From contig NZ_LT984803.1 in the NCBI RefSeq assembly GCF_900250115.1, forward strand, positions 2,631,583 through 2,695,582: DNA of 64,000 nucleotides, given 5' to 3'. The position numbers were made by a program, and so were the translations under genes. Below, one piece after another: positions 35,985 through 46,909 of the stretch (positions within the stretch are counted from its first letter, which is position 1; each line of letters begins with the position of its first letter). The notes beneath the pieces were generated by a model. That model searched no databases. It was not told where the DNA came from and saw only the letters and a program-made list of their open reading frames with translations. Origin of the DNA: Cupriavidus taiwanensis. Its GTDB lineage: Bacteria > Pseudomonadota > Gammaproteobacteria > Burkholderiales > Burkholderiaceae.

Positions 35985-38135
35985 TTACTCCTTCTTCAGG
36001 GCTTGCAGCGCGCCCAGGCTCTCGGCCATGGTCGGCAGCTGCACCGTGACCGCGCCGGCCTGCGCCTGCCGCAGCAGTGTCAGCACGCCCTGCACTCGGC
36101 GCGACTTGGTATCGAAATAGCGGCCGATCATCGCCTGCGCGGCGGCCAGGTCGTTGCGGAACACGGGCTCGTTGCGCGACAGCAGCGCCAGGCGCGCATT
36201 GAGCAGGCGCAGCTTGACGTTCTCGCGCAGGAACCAGCCCTGGTCGCCCGACAGCAGCAGCGCCTCGGCATCGTCGACCTTGCGGATGCGGATCACCTGC
36301 GCCAGCTCTTCGCGCAGGTAGTCCCAGAAGCGGGTGAACCAGCCCGGGCCGGTGCCGTTGGCGGCGGCCGGCGCGCTGGCGCCATTGCCACCGTTGGCGG
36401 CGGCACCCTTGCGCGCATCGGCCTCGCTGCGCTCGAGCATGCGCTCGCTGGACAGCAGCGGCAGCGCGTCGACCTGGTTGATGGCTTCGTCCAGTTTGAT
36501 CGCGGCGCCGGTCAGGTCGGTGTCGGGCACCGCCTTCATGCGCGCCACGTCGCGCGCGATGGCCCGGCGCAGCAGGTTGTATTGCGGCTTGTCGGTGCGC
36601 GCCAGGCGAGCATCGGCGCTTTGCAGCGCGGCCAGCGCGACCTGCACGTTGCCGGTCAGCTGCAGTTGCTGGCCGGCGCTGGTCAGCAACTGCTGGATCT
36701 CGGCGATTTCCCAGTCGTCGCGGTTGCGCATCAGGTCCTGGTAGACCTGCTCCAGCGCCACCTGCTTGTCGCGGGTCTCGCCGACCTGGTTCTCCAGCGC
36801 GCCGACCTTGGCCTGCAGCTCCTTGACGGTGTCCTGCGCGTTGCGCGTCAGCACGCGCGACTCCTGCACCAGGGCGTCATTGCTTTGCTGGCGGCGCGCC
36901 AGCTCGCCGGTGAGGTGGTCGACGCGCTGCTGCAGCCACCAGAAGCCGCCGGCGGTGGCCACCACCAGCACGGCAACCAGCGCCCACAGCGCGGCGGAGC
37001 GGCGCGCGGCGGGACGGGCAGCGCCGGCGTGGCCGGCGCCTTGCGGCGGCACCGCCTGCGCGGACTGCGCCGGGTGGACAGAGGCCGCAGCGGGCGGCGG
37101 CGTAGCGGAGGAGGACGTGGTTTCTTGCGTCACGCGTTCGACCTTCGTTGACATTGCAGGGACTGCGGCAGGCGCGCTGGCGGCCGGGTGGGCGGCTGAC
37201 TGGGCGACACCTTCGACCGGCCGCGAGACCGCCGCTGCGGGCGGCGCCGGCAGGCTCGAGGGCGCGGGGCCAGCATAGGCATCGGCCCACTGCAGGCACG
37301 CCGCCAGCAGGCCGGCATCGCCGGGCGCGGCGCGCTGGATATGGGCGAAGCCCAGTGCCAGCGCCTGTTCGGCGATTCTCGCATGGGGCGCGATGCACTG
37401 CACCTGCCGCAGGGAAGCGTCTTCCTGGGGCGACAGATGCTGCCGCGCCATCACGTCGAGGTTGCGCACCGCCTCGGAACTGGTTAGCAGCCAGGCATGC
37501 GGTGCGGCGCCGGGACGCAGGTTGTCGCGCACGGCCTGCCATTGCATCGCACCGGGTTCCGGCAGCGTGCGCTGGTAGGCCTCGACCGCTTCGACCTGGG
37601 CGCCGGCCTCGCGCAGGCGGTCGCCGAGCCAGTCGCGCCCGCCGTTGCCGCGGATGATAAGCACCGGCTTGCCGGCCAGCGCGGCGGGGTCGAGCTGCGC
37701 CCACAGCGCCTCGGAATCGAAACGCAGCGCCTCGGCATCGGGCACCGTATCGTCATGGCCCGGCCCGTTGGCGTTGGCACCCGCGGGCGCGATCACGCGA
37801 TACGCCGGCGCGGCGATGCCGCGCTCGGCCAGCGCGGCGACGCTGGCGGGGCCGACCACCGCCACCGCGACCTGCGCCGGCCAGCGGGCGACGGCCGCGC
37901 CCTGCACGCCCGCGAGCGTGTCCAGGGCAAAGGCAATGGCATTGGGACTGACGAACACCACCAGCGCAAACGTGTCCAGCCGCGCCAGCGCCGCGCGCAG
38001 CGGCGCGTCGTCAGCGGCGGGGCCGATCGCCAGCAGCGGGAAGCTGAGTACATCCAGACCGGCGCCCTGCAGGGCCTCGGTCAGTTGCCGGGACTGCCCG
38101 GCGGGTCGTGTCACAACGACGGTCGGGCGGGGCAT
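35985..38135 (-). CDS. hemDX: Fused uroporphyrinogen-III synthase and HemX protein
   Basis: The 716-residue protein combines two activities that are usually separate. Residues about 1-280 are uroporphyrinogen-III synthase (HemD), which closes and inverts ring D of hydroxymethylbilane: VVVTRPAGQSRQL, FVSPNAIAFAL, IIRGNGGRDWLGDRL and LLTSSEAVRNL. A low-complexity Ala/Pro linker follows (about 285-375), then a membrane helix (AALWALVAVLVVATAGGFWWL). The HemX domain has a predicted coiled coil and extends to the end. HemX has been annotated as a methyltransferase in some entries, but no SAM motif is visible here. It lies ten bases after hemC. Confidence 0.93.
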   Translation of the reverse strand: MPRPTVVVTRPAGQSRQLTEALQGAGLDVLSFPLLAIGPAADDAPLRAALARLDTFALVVFVSPNAIAFALDTLAGVQGAAVARWPAQVAVAVVGPASVAALAERGIAAPAYRVIAPAGANANGPGHDDTVPDAEALRFDSEALWAQLDPAALAGKPVLIIRGNGGRDWLGDRLREAGAQVEAVEAYQRTLPEPGAMQWQAVRDNLRPGAAPHAWLLTSSEAVRNLDVMARQHLSPQEDASLRQVQCIAPHARIAEQALALGFAHIQRAAPGDAGLLAACLQWADAYAGPAPSSLPAPPAAAVSRPVEGVAQSAAHPAASAPAAVPAMSTKVERVTQETTSSSATPPPAAASVHPAQSAQAVPPQGAGHAGAARPAARRSAALWALVAVLVVATAGGFWWLQQRVDHLTGELARRQQSNDALVQESRVLTRNAQDTVKELQAKVGALENQVGETRDKQVALEQVYQDLMRNRDDWEIAEIQQLLTSAGQQLQLTGNVQVALAALQSADARLARTDKPQYNLLRRAIARDVARMKAVPDTDLTGAAIKLDEAINQVDALPLLSSERMLERSEADARKGAAANGGNGASAPAAANGTGPGWFTRFWDYLREELAQVIRIRKVDDAEALLLSGDQGWFLRENVKLRLLNARLALLSRNEPVFRNDLAAAQAMIGRYFDTKSRRVQGVLTLLRQAQAGAVTVQLPTMAESLGALQALKKE

Positions 38136-38144
38136 CGGGCAGCC

Positions 38145-39167
38145 TCAGGCGGGAGATGGGGAAGCGCCGGTATCGTCCGGACGGCCTGAATCGGCCAGCG
38201 CGGCGAGGATCGACTCGGCGCCCTGCGCCAGCAGGTCGCTGGCGCAAGCCTGGCCCAGCGCTTCGGCGGCAGCCAGGTCGGCAGCCGGCCCGGCCGCCGC
38301 GGCGCGGATGGCGCGGCTGCCGTCGGGCAAGGCGACGAAGGCCTCCAGCCGCAGCTGGTCGCCGTCCCAGCGCGCGTGCGCGGCCAGCGGGACCTGGCAG
38401 GAGCCTCCCAGCCGGCGCGACACGGCACGCTCGGCGGTCACCGCCAGCGCGGTCGGCTGGTGGTTCAGCGGCGCCAGCCATGCGGCCAGTTCGGGGCGGG
38501 TGGAAAGGGTCTCGATGCCCAGCGCGCCCTGTCCCGCGGCCGGCAGCGACGCCTCCGCCGGGATCAGCGCGCGGATGCGTTGGCCCAGCCCAAGCCGCTT
38601 CAGGCCGGCGGCAGCCAGGATGATGGCGCCATAGTCGCCGCGATCGAGCTTGCCCAGGCGCGTGTCCAGGTTGCCGCGCAAGGGCTTGACCACCAGGTGC
38701 GGGTAGCGGCTGCGCAAGGCGGCTTCGCGGCGCAGGCTGGAGGTGCCGACCACGGTGCCGGCCGGCATCTGGTCCAGCGACGCATACGCCGACGACACCA
38801 GCGCGTCGCGCGGGTCTTCGCGCTCCATCACCGCGGCCAGGGTGAAGCCCGGGGGCAGCTCCATCGGCACATCCTTGAGCGAATGCACCGCGAGGTCGGC
38901 CCGGCCTTCGTCCATCGCGAACTCCAGTTCTTTGACAAACAGACCCTTGCCGCCGACTTTGGACAGCGTACGGTCTAGAATCTGGTCTCCGCGCGTGGTC
39001 ATGCCAAGAATGGACACGTCGCACGCGGGATAGTATTGTTGCAATGCAGCACGCACATGTTCGGCCTGCCACAGCGCCAGACGGCTCTCTCGGGAGGCAA
39101 TGACGAGCTTTTGCGGAAGGTTGCGAGACACGACAGCGGTAGCGGAAGACGGGGTGGCGGACGACAT
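38145..39167 (-). CDS. hemC: Hydroxymethylbilane synthase (porphobilinogen deaminase)
   Basis: HemC polymerises four porphobilinogen units into hydroxymethylbilane. The 340-residue protein has [52 protein letters not shown], and [14 protein letters not shown], whose Cys carries the dipyrromethane cofactor. The start has a 15-residue Ser/Thr/Ala leader before the conserved core. It diverges from ppc, with 74 bases between start codons, and heads the hemC-hemDX-hemY operon. Confidence 0.96.
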   Translation of the reverse strand: MSSATPSSATAVVSRNLPQKLVIASRESRLALWQAEHVRAALQQYYPACDVSILGMTTRGDQILDRTLSKVGGKGLFVKELEFAMDEGRADLAVHSLKDVPMELPPGFTLAAVMEREDPRDALVSSAYASLDQMPAGTVVGTSSLRREAALRSRYPHLVVKPLRGNLDTRLGKLDRGDYGAIILAAAGLKRLGLGQRIRALIPAEASLPAAGQGALGIETLSTRPELAAWLAPLNHQPTALAVTAERAVSRRLGGSCQVPLAAHARWDGDQLRLEAFVALPDGSRAIRAAAAGPAADLAAAEALGQACASDLLAQGAESILAALADSGRPDDTGASPSPA

Positions 39168-39241
39168 GCGTCAATGGTAGCACGCGCCCCAATCGCCCCT
39201 CCGCACCATTAGATAAGCTTAGAGAAGCAAGAGGAGATTGC

Positions 39242-42262
<3,021 letters not shown>

Positions 42263-42295
42263 GCGCGCTTCTGCGCTTGAGAGGGCTGCCGGTTG

Positions 42296-42328
42296 GCTCC
42301 CCTCTCCCATTTTGTGGGAGAGGGGAGC
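42296..42328. repeat. Long perfect hairpin related to the repeat at 265-398
   Basis: Arms of 14 bases (gctcccctctccca and tgggagaggggagc) flank a five-base loop. The hairpin sits between the convergent ppc and ferritin-like genes. The sequence matches the palindromic core at 265-398, so it is probably a dispersed intergenic repeat that may double as a transcription terminator. Confidence 0.65.
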
Positions 42329-42350
42329 AACCACTCGGCAAGCTTTCGCT

Positions 42351-42962
42351 TCACCCGACAAACGCCCCCGGCACCGGATCCTCCCCTAACGCGTGCAGCA
42401 GCACCGCCCAGTGCATCGCCTCGTCGCCGAGGATGCTGCCGGCGGCCCTGGTCAGCTCGCGATTGTGGAAGTTGGGCAGCACCCCCAGGTAGCCGGCGGT
42501 CGCGCCCTTCTCCAGCCCGGCGGCAAAGCGCAGCACATCGGCCTGGGTCTTCAGGCTTTCGACCGGGAACTTGTATTCCGCGGTTTTCTTCGCCACCACC
42601 GGCGTCCCGCCCAGCTTTGCCACCGTCCCGGCCAGCACCTGCGCATGGGCCTTGTGGTGGTCCTGGAACTTGACCGCGGTGGCCAGCACCGGTTTCTGCA
42701 GCAGCCCGCTCTCGGCGCCGACCTGGTAGGCGGCGATCGCCTGGTATTCCAGCCCGAGCGCGGTGTTGAGGATGTTGATGTCGTCCTTGGTGCTGCCCGA
42801 TTGCGTCTGCGCCCACGCCGGCATCGACTCGCCGAGCGTGATGACCGCCAGCGAGCCGAGCGCGAACAGGCCGGGCGCCTTGAGCAGCCCGCGCCGGCGC
42901 GCGTCCGGCGGCGTGACGAGGGTGCCGGGCTCGCGCGCCGGCGTCTGTGAGATGCGGTCCAT
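42351..42962 (-). CDS. Exported ferritin-like domain protein
   Basis: This is a 203-residue protein. An N-terminal export signal runs RRRGLLKAPGLFALGSLAVITL followed by an Ala-x-Ala-like cleavage region near AWA, with a basic start that could use the Tat route. The mature part is helical with ferritin-like four-helix features: ILNTALGLEYQAIAAYQVG, FQDHHKAHAQVL and ILGDEAMHWAVLLHAL. These carry Glu and His at positions suited to a di-metal site. The function is unknown. It is transcribed away from the sigma-factor gene at 43107 across a 144-base region, so it may be part of that regulon. Confidence 0.82.
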   Translation of the reverse strand: MDRISQTPAREPGTLVTPPDARRRGLLKAPGLFALGSLAVITLGESMPAWAQTQSGSTKDDINILNTALGLEYQAIAAYQVGAESGLLQKPVLATAVKFQDHHKAHAQVLAGTVAKLGGTPVVAKKTAEYKFPVESLKTQADVLRFAAGLEKGATAGYLGVLPNFHNRELTRAAGSILGDEAMHWAVLLHALGEDPVPGAFVG

Positions 42963-43068
42963 GGTGTGCTCCTGTGAGGGATGACAACTTGGCGCCCCCG
43001 GGCTGGGGTACCTGGCTTGCGCCTGTCAGCATCTACGCAGCTGCCGCGCGTTTGGATGCGGCGCTACC

Positions 43069-43074
43069 TATAAT
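43069..43074 (+). promoter_or_regulatory. Candidate -10 box upstream of the ECF sigma gene
   Basis: TATAAT in the context acctataatccgg lies 32 bases before the GTG start at 43107, in the region divergent from the ferritin-like gene. It would give a vegetative promoter for the sigma gene. ECF-type -35 AAC elements were not identified. Confidence 0.35.
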
Positions 43075-43106
43075 CCGGCAAAGCTTGCTTGCAAGGAGCC
43101 GTCCCG

Positions 43107-43706
43107 GTGCCGCCCTCCACGCAGCCGTCCTATGCCGCGCCCGCCAGCCCCGACCGGCTGGAGGGACTGCTGCAGGCCGTGGCCGTGGGCGAGCGCCAGG
43201 CGCTGCGCGCGCTCTACGACCTCACCGCGACGAAACTGTTTGGCCTCGCGCTGCGTATTACCGGCAGGCGCGATTGGGCGGAGGATGTCGTGCAGGAAAG
43301 CTTTGTCAGCATCTGGCACCACGCCGGCGACTACCGGCCTCAGGTAGCTGCGCCAATGACGTGGATGACCGCGATCGTGCGCAACCGCGCGCTCGATTGC
43401 CTGCGCCGCGCGGCGGCGGCGCGCGTGCCGCAGACCGCCGAGCCGGAGCAGGACCTGGCCGAGTGGCTGGCCGACGAAGCCGCCGGCCCCGCCGAACTGG
43501 CCGAGGCCAGCCAGCAGGCGCGTGCGCTCAACCGCTGCCTGCAGCGGCTGGAGCAGCCGCAGCGCCAGGCCATCATGCTGGCCTACCTGCAGGACCTGAG
43601 CCACGCCGAGCTGGCCGAGCGCCTGCGCGCGCCGCTGGGCACGGTCAAGTCGTGGATCCGGCGCGGGCTGGAGCGGCTGCGCAGCTGCATGGAGGGCGCG
43701 GCATGA
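43107..43706 (+). CDS. ECF-type RNA polymerase sigma factor
   Basis: This is a 199-residue sigma-70 family factor with region 2 (ALYDLTATKLFGLALRI, DWAEDVVQESFVSIW, MTWMTAIVRNRALDCLRR) and region 4 (CLQRLEQPQRQAIMLAYLQDLSHAELAERL, GTVKSWIRRGLERLR). Region 3 is absent, as in ECF factors. The GTG at 43107 is chosen because AAGGAG lies eight bases before it. An in-frame TTG at 43089 is upstream of that site. The gene overlaps the anti-sigma gene by ATGA, which is the usual arrangement. Confidence 0.93.
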   Translation: MPPSTQPSYAAPASPDRLEGLLQAVAVGERQALRALYDLTATKLFGLALRITGRRDWAEDVVQESFVSIWHHAGDYRPQVAAPMTWMTAIVRNRALDCLRRAAAARVPQTAEPEQDLAEWLADEAAGPAELAEASQQARALNRCLQRLEQPQRQAIMLAYLQDLSHAELAERLRAPLGTVKSWIRRGLERLRSCMEGAA

Positions 43707-44455
43707 AGCTGGCCAGCCACCCCGACCTGCTCGACCGGCTCGCCGCCCAGTACGCGCTGGGGGTGCTGCGCGGCGGCGCGCGCCGGCGGCTGGAGCGGCT
43801 GGCGCATGAAGAGCCGGCGGTGCGCGCGGCGATCCACCGCTGGCAGGCGCGGCTCGCCGGCGTGGCCGAGTTGCAGGCGGCGGCCGAGCCGGTCGACAAG
43901 GTCTGGTGCGGGATCGAGGAGCGGCTCGGCTGGAAGGCGGCCGGGGATCGCAGTCCGCCCGCCGCCGCCGGCGCCGCTGGCCGCGGCGCCGGCAGCTGGT
44001 GGCAGCGCCTGTGGTCGGCGCCGGCATTCTGGCGCGGCGCCGCGGCCGCGATGGCGACGGTGGCGGTGCTGGCCATCGGCATCGGCGTGCAGCTGGCGGG
44101 CCAGCGCGCCGCGGCCACCGTCGAAGTCTTCGCGGTACTCAACGACGACCGCGCGCAGCCGGCCATGCTGCTGTCATGGGACGCGGGCAGCGGCGACCTT
44201 GTGGTGCGCCGGCTGGATCACCTGAAGCTGAACGATCGGCAGGTATTGCAGCTGTGGGCGCTGCCGGAAGGCGGCAAGCCGCAGTCCCTGGGTCTGATAG
44301 GCCGTGTGCCGCAAGCGCGGCTGGCGCTGGCGCAGCCGCCGGTGGCAGTGCCCGCGCTGGCCGTCAGCATCGAACCGGCCGGCGGCTCGACCCGTGCCGA
44401 CGGGCCCAGCGGCCCGGTGGTGTTCAAGGGGCCCGTGATCCACAGCCGGCCCTGA
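43703..44455 (+). CDS. Anti-sigma factor (RskA/anti-sigma-K family)
   Basis: This is a 250-residue single-pass membrane protein. The N-terminal cytoplasmic segment (LDRLAAQYALGVLRGGARRRLERL) resembles the zinc-free anti-sigma domain of RskA-type regulators. A membrane helix follows (AAAAMATVAVLAIGIGVQLAG, about residues 113-133). The periplasmic C-terminal domain has LSWDAGSGDLVVRRL, LQLWALPEGGKP and LAVSIEPAGGS, typical of the RskA C-terminal domain. It should hold the co-encoded sigma factor inactive until an envelope signal. Confidence 0.92.
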   Translation: MKLASHPDLLDRLAAQYALGVLRGGARRRLERLAHEEPAVRAAIHRWQARLAGVAELQAAAEPVDKVWCGIEERLGWKAAGDRSPPAAAGAAGRGAGSWWQRLWSAPAFWRGAAAAMATVAVLAIGIGVQLAGQRAAATVEVFAVLNDDRAQPAMLLSWDAGSGDLVVRRLDHLKLNDRQVLQLWALPEGGKPQSLGLIGRVPQARLALAQPPVAVPALAVSIEPAGGSTRADGPSGPVVFKGPVIHSRP

Positions 44456-44503
44456 GCACGGCCCCGCCGGCGCGGCCCGTACCGCCAGCGTGCCGCCGGG
44501 CGA

Positions 44504-44509
44504 TATAAT
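44504..44509 (+). promoter_or_regulatory. Candidate -10 box upstream of argH
   Basis: TATAAT in the context ggcgatataatcgcc lies 79 bases before the argH ATG in a 132-base gap. The context resembles those at 1469 and 7847. No clear -35 element was found. Confidence 0.35.
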
Positions 44510-44587
44510 CGCCGTTTCCCAATTTTTCGCGCCCGCCGCCGTCCGCACGCCGGCCGCCTGCCGCGCGAGCCACTGCAGCCGACGTCC

Positions 44588-46006
44588 ATGTCCACCTCCC
44601 AACTTGCCAAGAAAGGCGAAGCCTGGTCCGCCCGCTTCTCCGAACCGATGTCCGACCTGGTGAAGCGCTACACCGCCTCGGTGTTCTTCGACAAGCGCCT
44701 GGCCCTGTTCGACATCCAGGGCTCGCTGGCCCACGCGGCCATGCTGGCAAAGCAGGGCATCATCGCCGAGGCCGACCGCGCCGAGATCGAGCGCGGCATG
44801 GCGCAGATCCGGGGCGAGATCGAGGCCGGCAGCTTTGAATGGAAGCTGGACCTGGAGGACGTCCACCTGAACATCGAGGCGCGCCTGACCGCGCTGGTGG
44901 GCGATGCCGGCAAGCGCCTGCACACCGGCCGCTCGCGCAACGACCAGGTCGCCACCGACATCCGCCTGTGGCTGCGCAGCGAGATCGACAACATCATCGT
45001 GCTGCTGGGCGCGCTGCGCACCTCGCTGCTGGACCTGGCCGAGCAGAACGCCGACACCATCCTGCCGGGCTTCACCCACCTGCAGGTGGCGCAGCCGGTC
45101 ACCTTCGGCCACCACCTGCTGGCGTACAACGAGATGTTCACGCGCGATGCCGAGCGCATGGCCGACTGCCGCAAGCGCGTCAACCGCCTGCCGCTGGGCG
45201 CCGCCGCGCTGGCCGGCACCAGCTACCCGATCGACCGCGAGTTCGTCGCGCAGCAGCTGGGCTTCGACGGCGTCTGCCGCAATTCGCTCGATGCGGTCTC
45301 GGACCGCGACTTCGCCATCGAATTCTGCGCCGCCGCCGCGCTGGTGATGACCCATGTGTCGCGCTTCTCGGAAGAGCTGGTGCTGTGGATGAGCCCGCGC
45401 GTGGGCTTTATCGACATCGCCGACCGCTTCTGCACCGGCAGCTCGATCATGCCGCAGAAGAAGAACCCCGACGTGCCCGAGCTGGCGCGCGGCAAGACCG
45501 GCCGCGTCAACGGCCACCTGATCGGCCTGCTGACGCTGATGAAGGGCCAGCCGCTGGCGTACAACAAGGACAACCAGGAAGACAAGGAGCCGCTGTTCGA
45601 CACGGTCGATACCGTGGTGGACACGCTGCGCATCTTCGCCGACATGGTGCCGGGCATCAGCGTCAAGCCCGAAGCGATGCGCGCCGCCGCGCTGCAGGGC
45701 TATGCCACCGCCACCGACCTGGCCGACTACCTGGTGAAGAAGGGCCTGCCCTTCCGCGACGCGCATGAGGCCGTGGCCCACGCCGTGCGCGCCTGCGACG
45801 GCCGCCAGTGCGACCTGGCCGACCTCAGCGTGGCAGAGCTGCGCGAGGTCTCGGGCCTGGGCGACCAGGCCGCGCTGATCGGCGACGACGTGCATGCGGT
45901 GCTGACGCTGGAAGGCTCTGTCGCGGCGCGCAACCATATCGGCGGCACCGCGCCGGACCAGGTGCGCGCGGCCATTGCCGCGGCCCGCAAGGCGCTGAAC
46001 GGCTGA
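44588..46006 (+). CDS. argH: Argininosuccinate lyase
   Basis: ArgH splits argininosuccinate into arginine and fumarate, the last step of arginine synthesis. The 472-residue protein has [51 protein letters not shown], and the fumarase/lyase signature [16 protein letters not shown] with the catalytic Ser. The length is normal. It stands alone, with its own upstream TATAAT and a strong terminator at 46037. Confidence 0.97.
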   Translation: MSTSQLAKKGEAWSARFSEPMSDLVKRYTASVFFDKRLALFDIQGSLAHAAMLAKQGIIAEADRAEIERGMAQIRGEIEAGSFEWKLDLEDVHLNIEARLTALVGDAGKRLHTGRSRNDQVATDIRLWLRSEIDNIIVLLGALRTSLLDLAEQNADTILPGFTHLQVAQPVTFGHHLLAYNEMFTRDAERMADCRKRVNRLPLGAAALAGTSYPIDREFVAQQLGFDGVCRNSLDAVSDRDFAIEFCAAAALVMTHVSRFSEELVLWMSPRVGFIDIADRFCTGSSIMPQKKNPDVPELARGKTGRVNGHLIGLLTLMKGQPLAYNKDNQEDKEPLFDTVDTVVDTLRIFADMVPGISVKPEAMRAAALQGYATATDLADYLVKKGLPFRDAHEAVAHAVRACDGRQCDLADLSVAELREVSGLGDQAALIGDDVHAVLTLEGSVAARNHIGGTAPDQVRAAIAAARKALNG

Positions 46007-46036
46007 GGTCCGACCCCGGGTAACCCGGCAAGCCGC

Positions 46037-46065
46037 AACGGGAGCGCAAGCTCCCGTTTTTCTTT
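46037..46065 (+). terminator. Rho-independent terminator of argH
   Basis: A perfect nine-base stem (aacgggagc / gctcccgtt) with a GCAA loop is followed by a T-rich run (ttttctttc). It begins 31 bases after the argH stop. Confidence 0.85.
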
Positions 46066-46161
46066 CTGCCCGCAGCTGCCGACGACTGTTGCGTATTGCA
46101 TGAAGCGGACCCGGCCGCGCGTCGATTCCCCATCCGGGGATATCGAATCCGCGTGGCACGG

Positions 46162-46198
46162 CCGGCGAATCCGCACATAACCGGTGCAAATTCGCCGG
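46162..46198. promoter_or_regulatory. Inverted repeat upstream of the TRAP permease genes, candidate operator
   Basis: Perfect nine-base arms CCGGCGAAT and ATTCGCCGG are separated by 19 bases and end 99 bases before the small-permease ATG. The spacing (arm centres 28 bases apart) is compatible with a dimeric or tetrameric regulator. The regulator is unknown. Confidence 0.45.
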
Positions 46199-46297
46199 AA
46201 AATGTGATGCACTGGGGATTCACCCTAAAGATGCGGGGCCGCCGACGCCGTAGACTAACGCGCCACCCCTGTATCCCCCAATCCCTAGGACGATCAC

Positions 46298-46897
46298 ATG
46301 TCTTCCCTCATGAGGATCTCGCGGCTTATCGACGCCGTGAATGCTTTCATCGGGCAGTGGGCGAAATGGCTGGTCCTGCTGGCCGTGCTGGTCTGCGCAG
46401 GCAATGCCATCATTCGCTACACCTTCAGCGTCAGTTCCAACGCCTGGCTCGAACTGCAGTGGTATATGTTCGCCGGTGTGTTCCTGCTCGGCGCCCCGTA
46501 CACACTGCGCCGCGACGAGCATGTGCGCATCGACGTGATCGCCGGCCGCTTCTCCGAGCGCACCCAGGTCTGGATCGATGTGTTCGGCATCCTGTTCTTC
46601 CTGCTGCCGATCTCCCTCATCATCCTGTGGCTGTCAATTCCCTACTTCTGGCTGTCCTACGCCGGCCATGAAATGTCCGGCAATGCCGGCGGCCTGATCC
46701 GCTGGCCGGCCAAGTTCCTGATCGTGGCGGGCTTTGCCCTGATGATCCTGCAGGGCCTGTCGGAGCTGATCAAGCGCTTCGCCTACCTGAAGGGGGAACT
46801 GCCGTTCTCGGCCTTCCGCAAGCATGCGGTCGACCCGGCGCTGGAGATCGCCGCGATCGCGCAGGCCAACCAGACCGCCGCGTCTGAAAAACGATAA
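46298..46897 (+). CDS. TRAP transporter small permease (DctQ family)
   Basis: This is a 199-residue membrane protein with four predicted helices: WAKWLVLLAVLVCAGNAIIRY, LQWYMFAGVFLLGAPYTLRRDEHVRIDVI, IDVFGILFFLLPISLIILWLSI and FLIVAGFALMILQGLSELIKR. The order and the LRRDEHVRIDV segment are typical of DctQ subunits of tripartite ATP-independent transporters. It precedes the large permease by 12 bases. No gene for the periplasmic binding protein (DctP/TAXI) is found next to the pair. Confidence 0.93.
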   Translation: MSSLMRISRLIDAVNAFIGQWAKWLVLLAVLVCAGNAIIRYTFSVSSNAWLELQWYMFAGVFLLGAPYTLRRDEHVRIDVIAGRFSERTQVWIDVFGILFFLLPISLIILWLSIPYFWLSYAGHEMSGNAGGLIRWPAKFLIVAGFALMILQGLSELIKRFAYLKGELPFSAFRKHAVDPALEIAAIAQANQTAASEKR

Positions 46898-46909
46898 GAG
46901 GCGCGCACG

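Noticed and set aside
42947..43702. N-terminal extension of the anti-sigma frame
   Set aside because: The open frame upstream of 43703 overlaps the sigma gene in another frame and has no anti-sigma homology. The ATGA junction at 43703 is the better start.
44174..46189. Open reading frame of 671 codons opposite argH and the anti-sigma gene
   Set aside because: It spans two genes on the other strand with no domain of its own.
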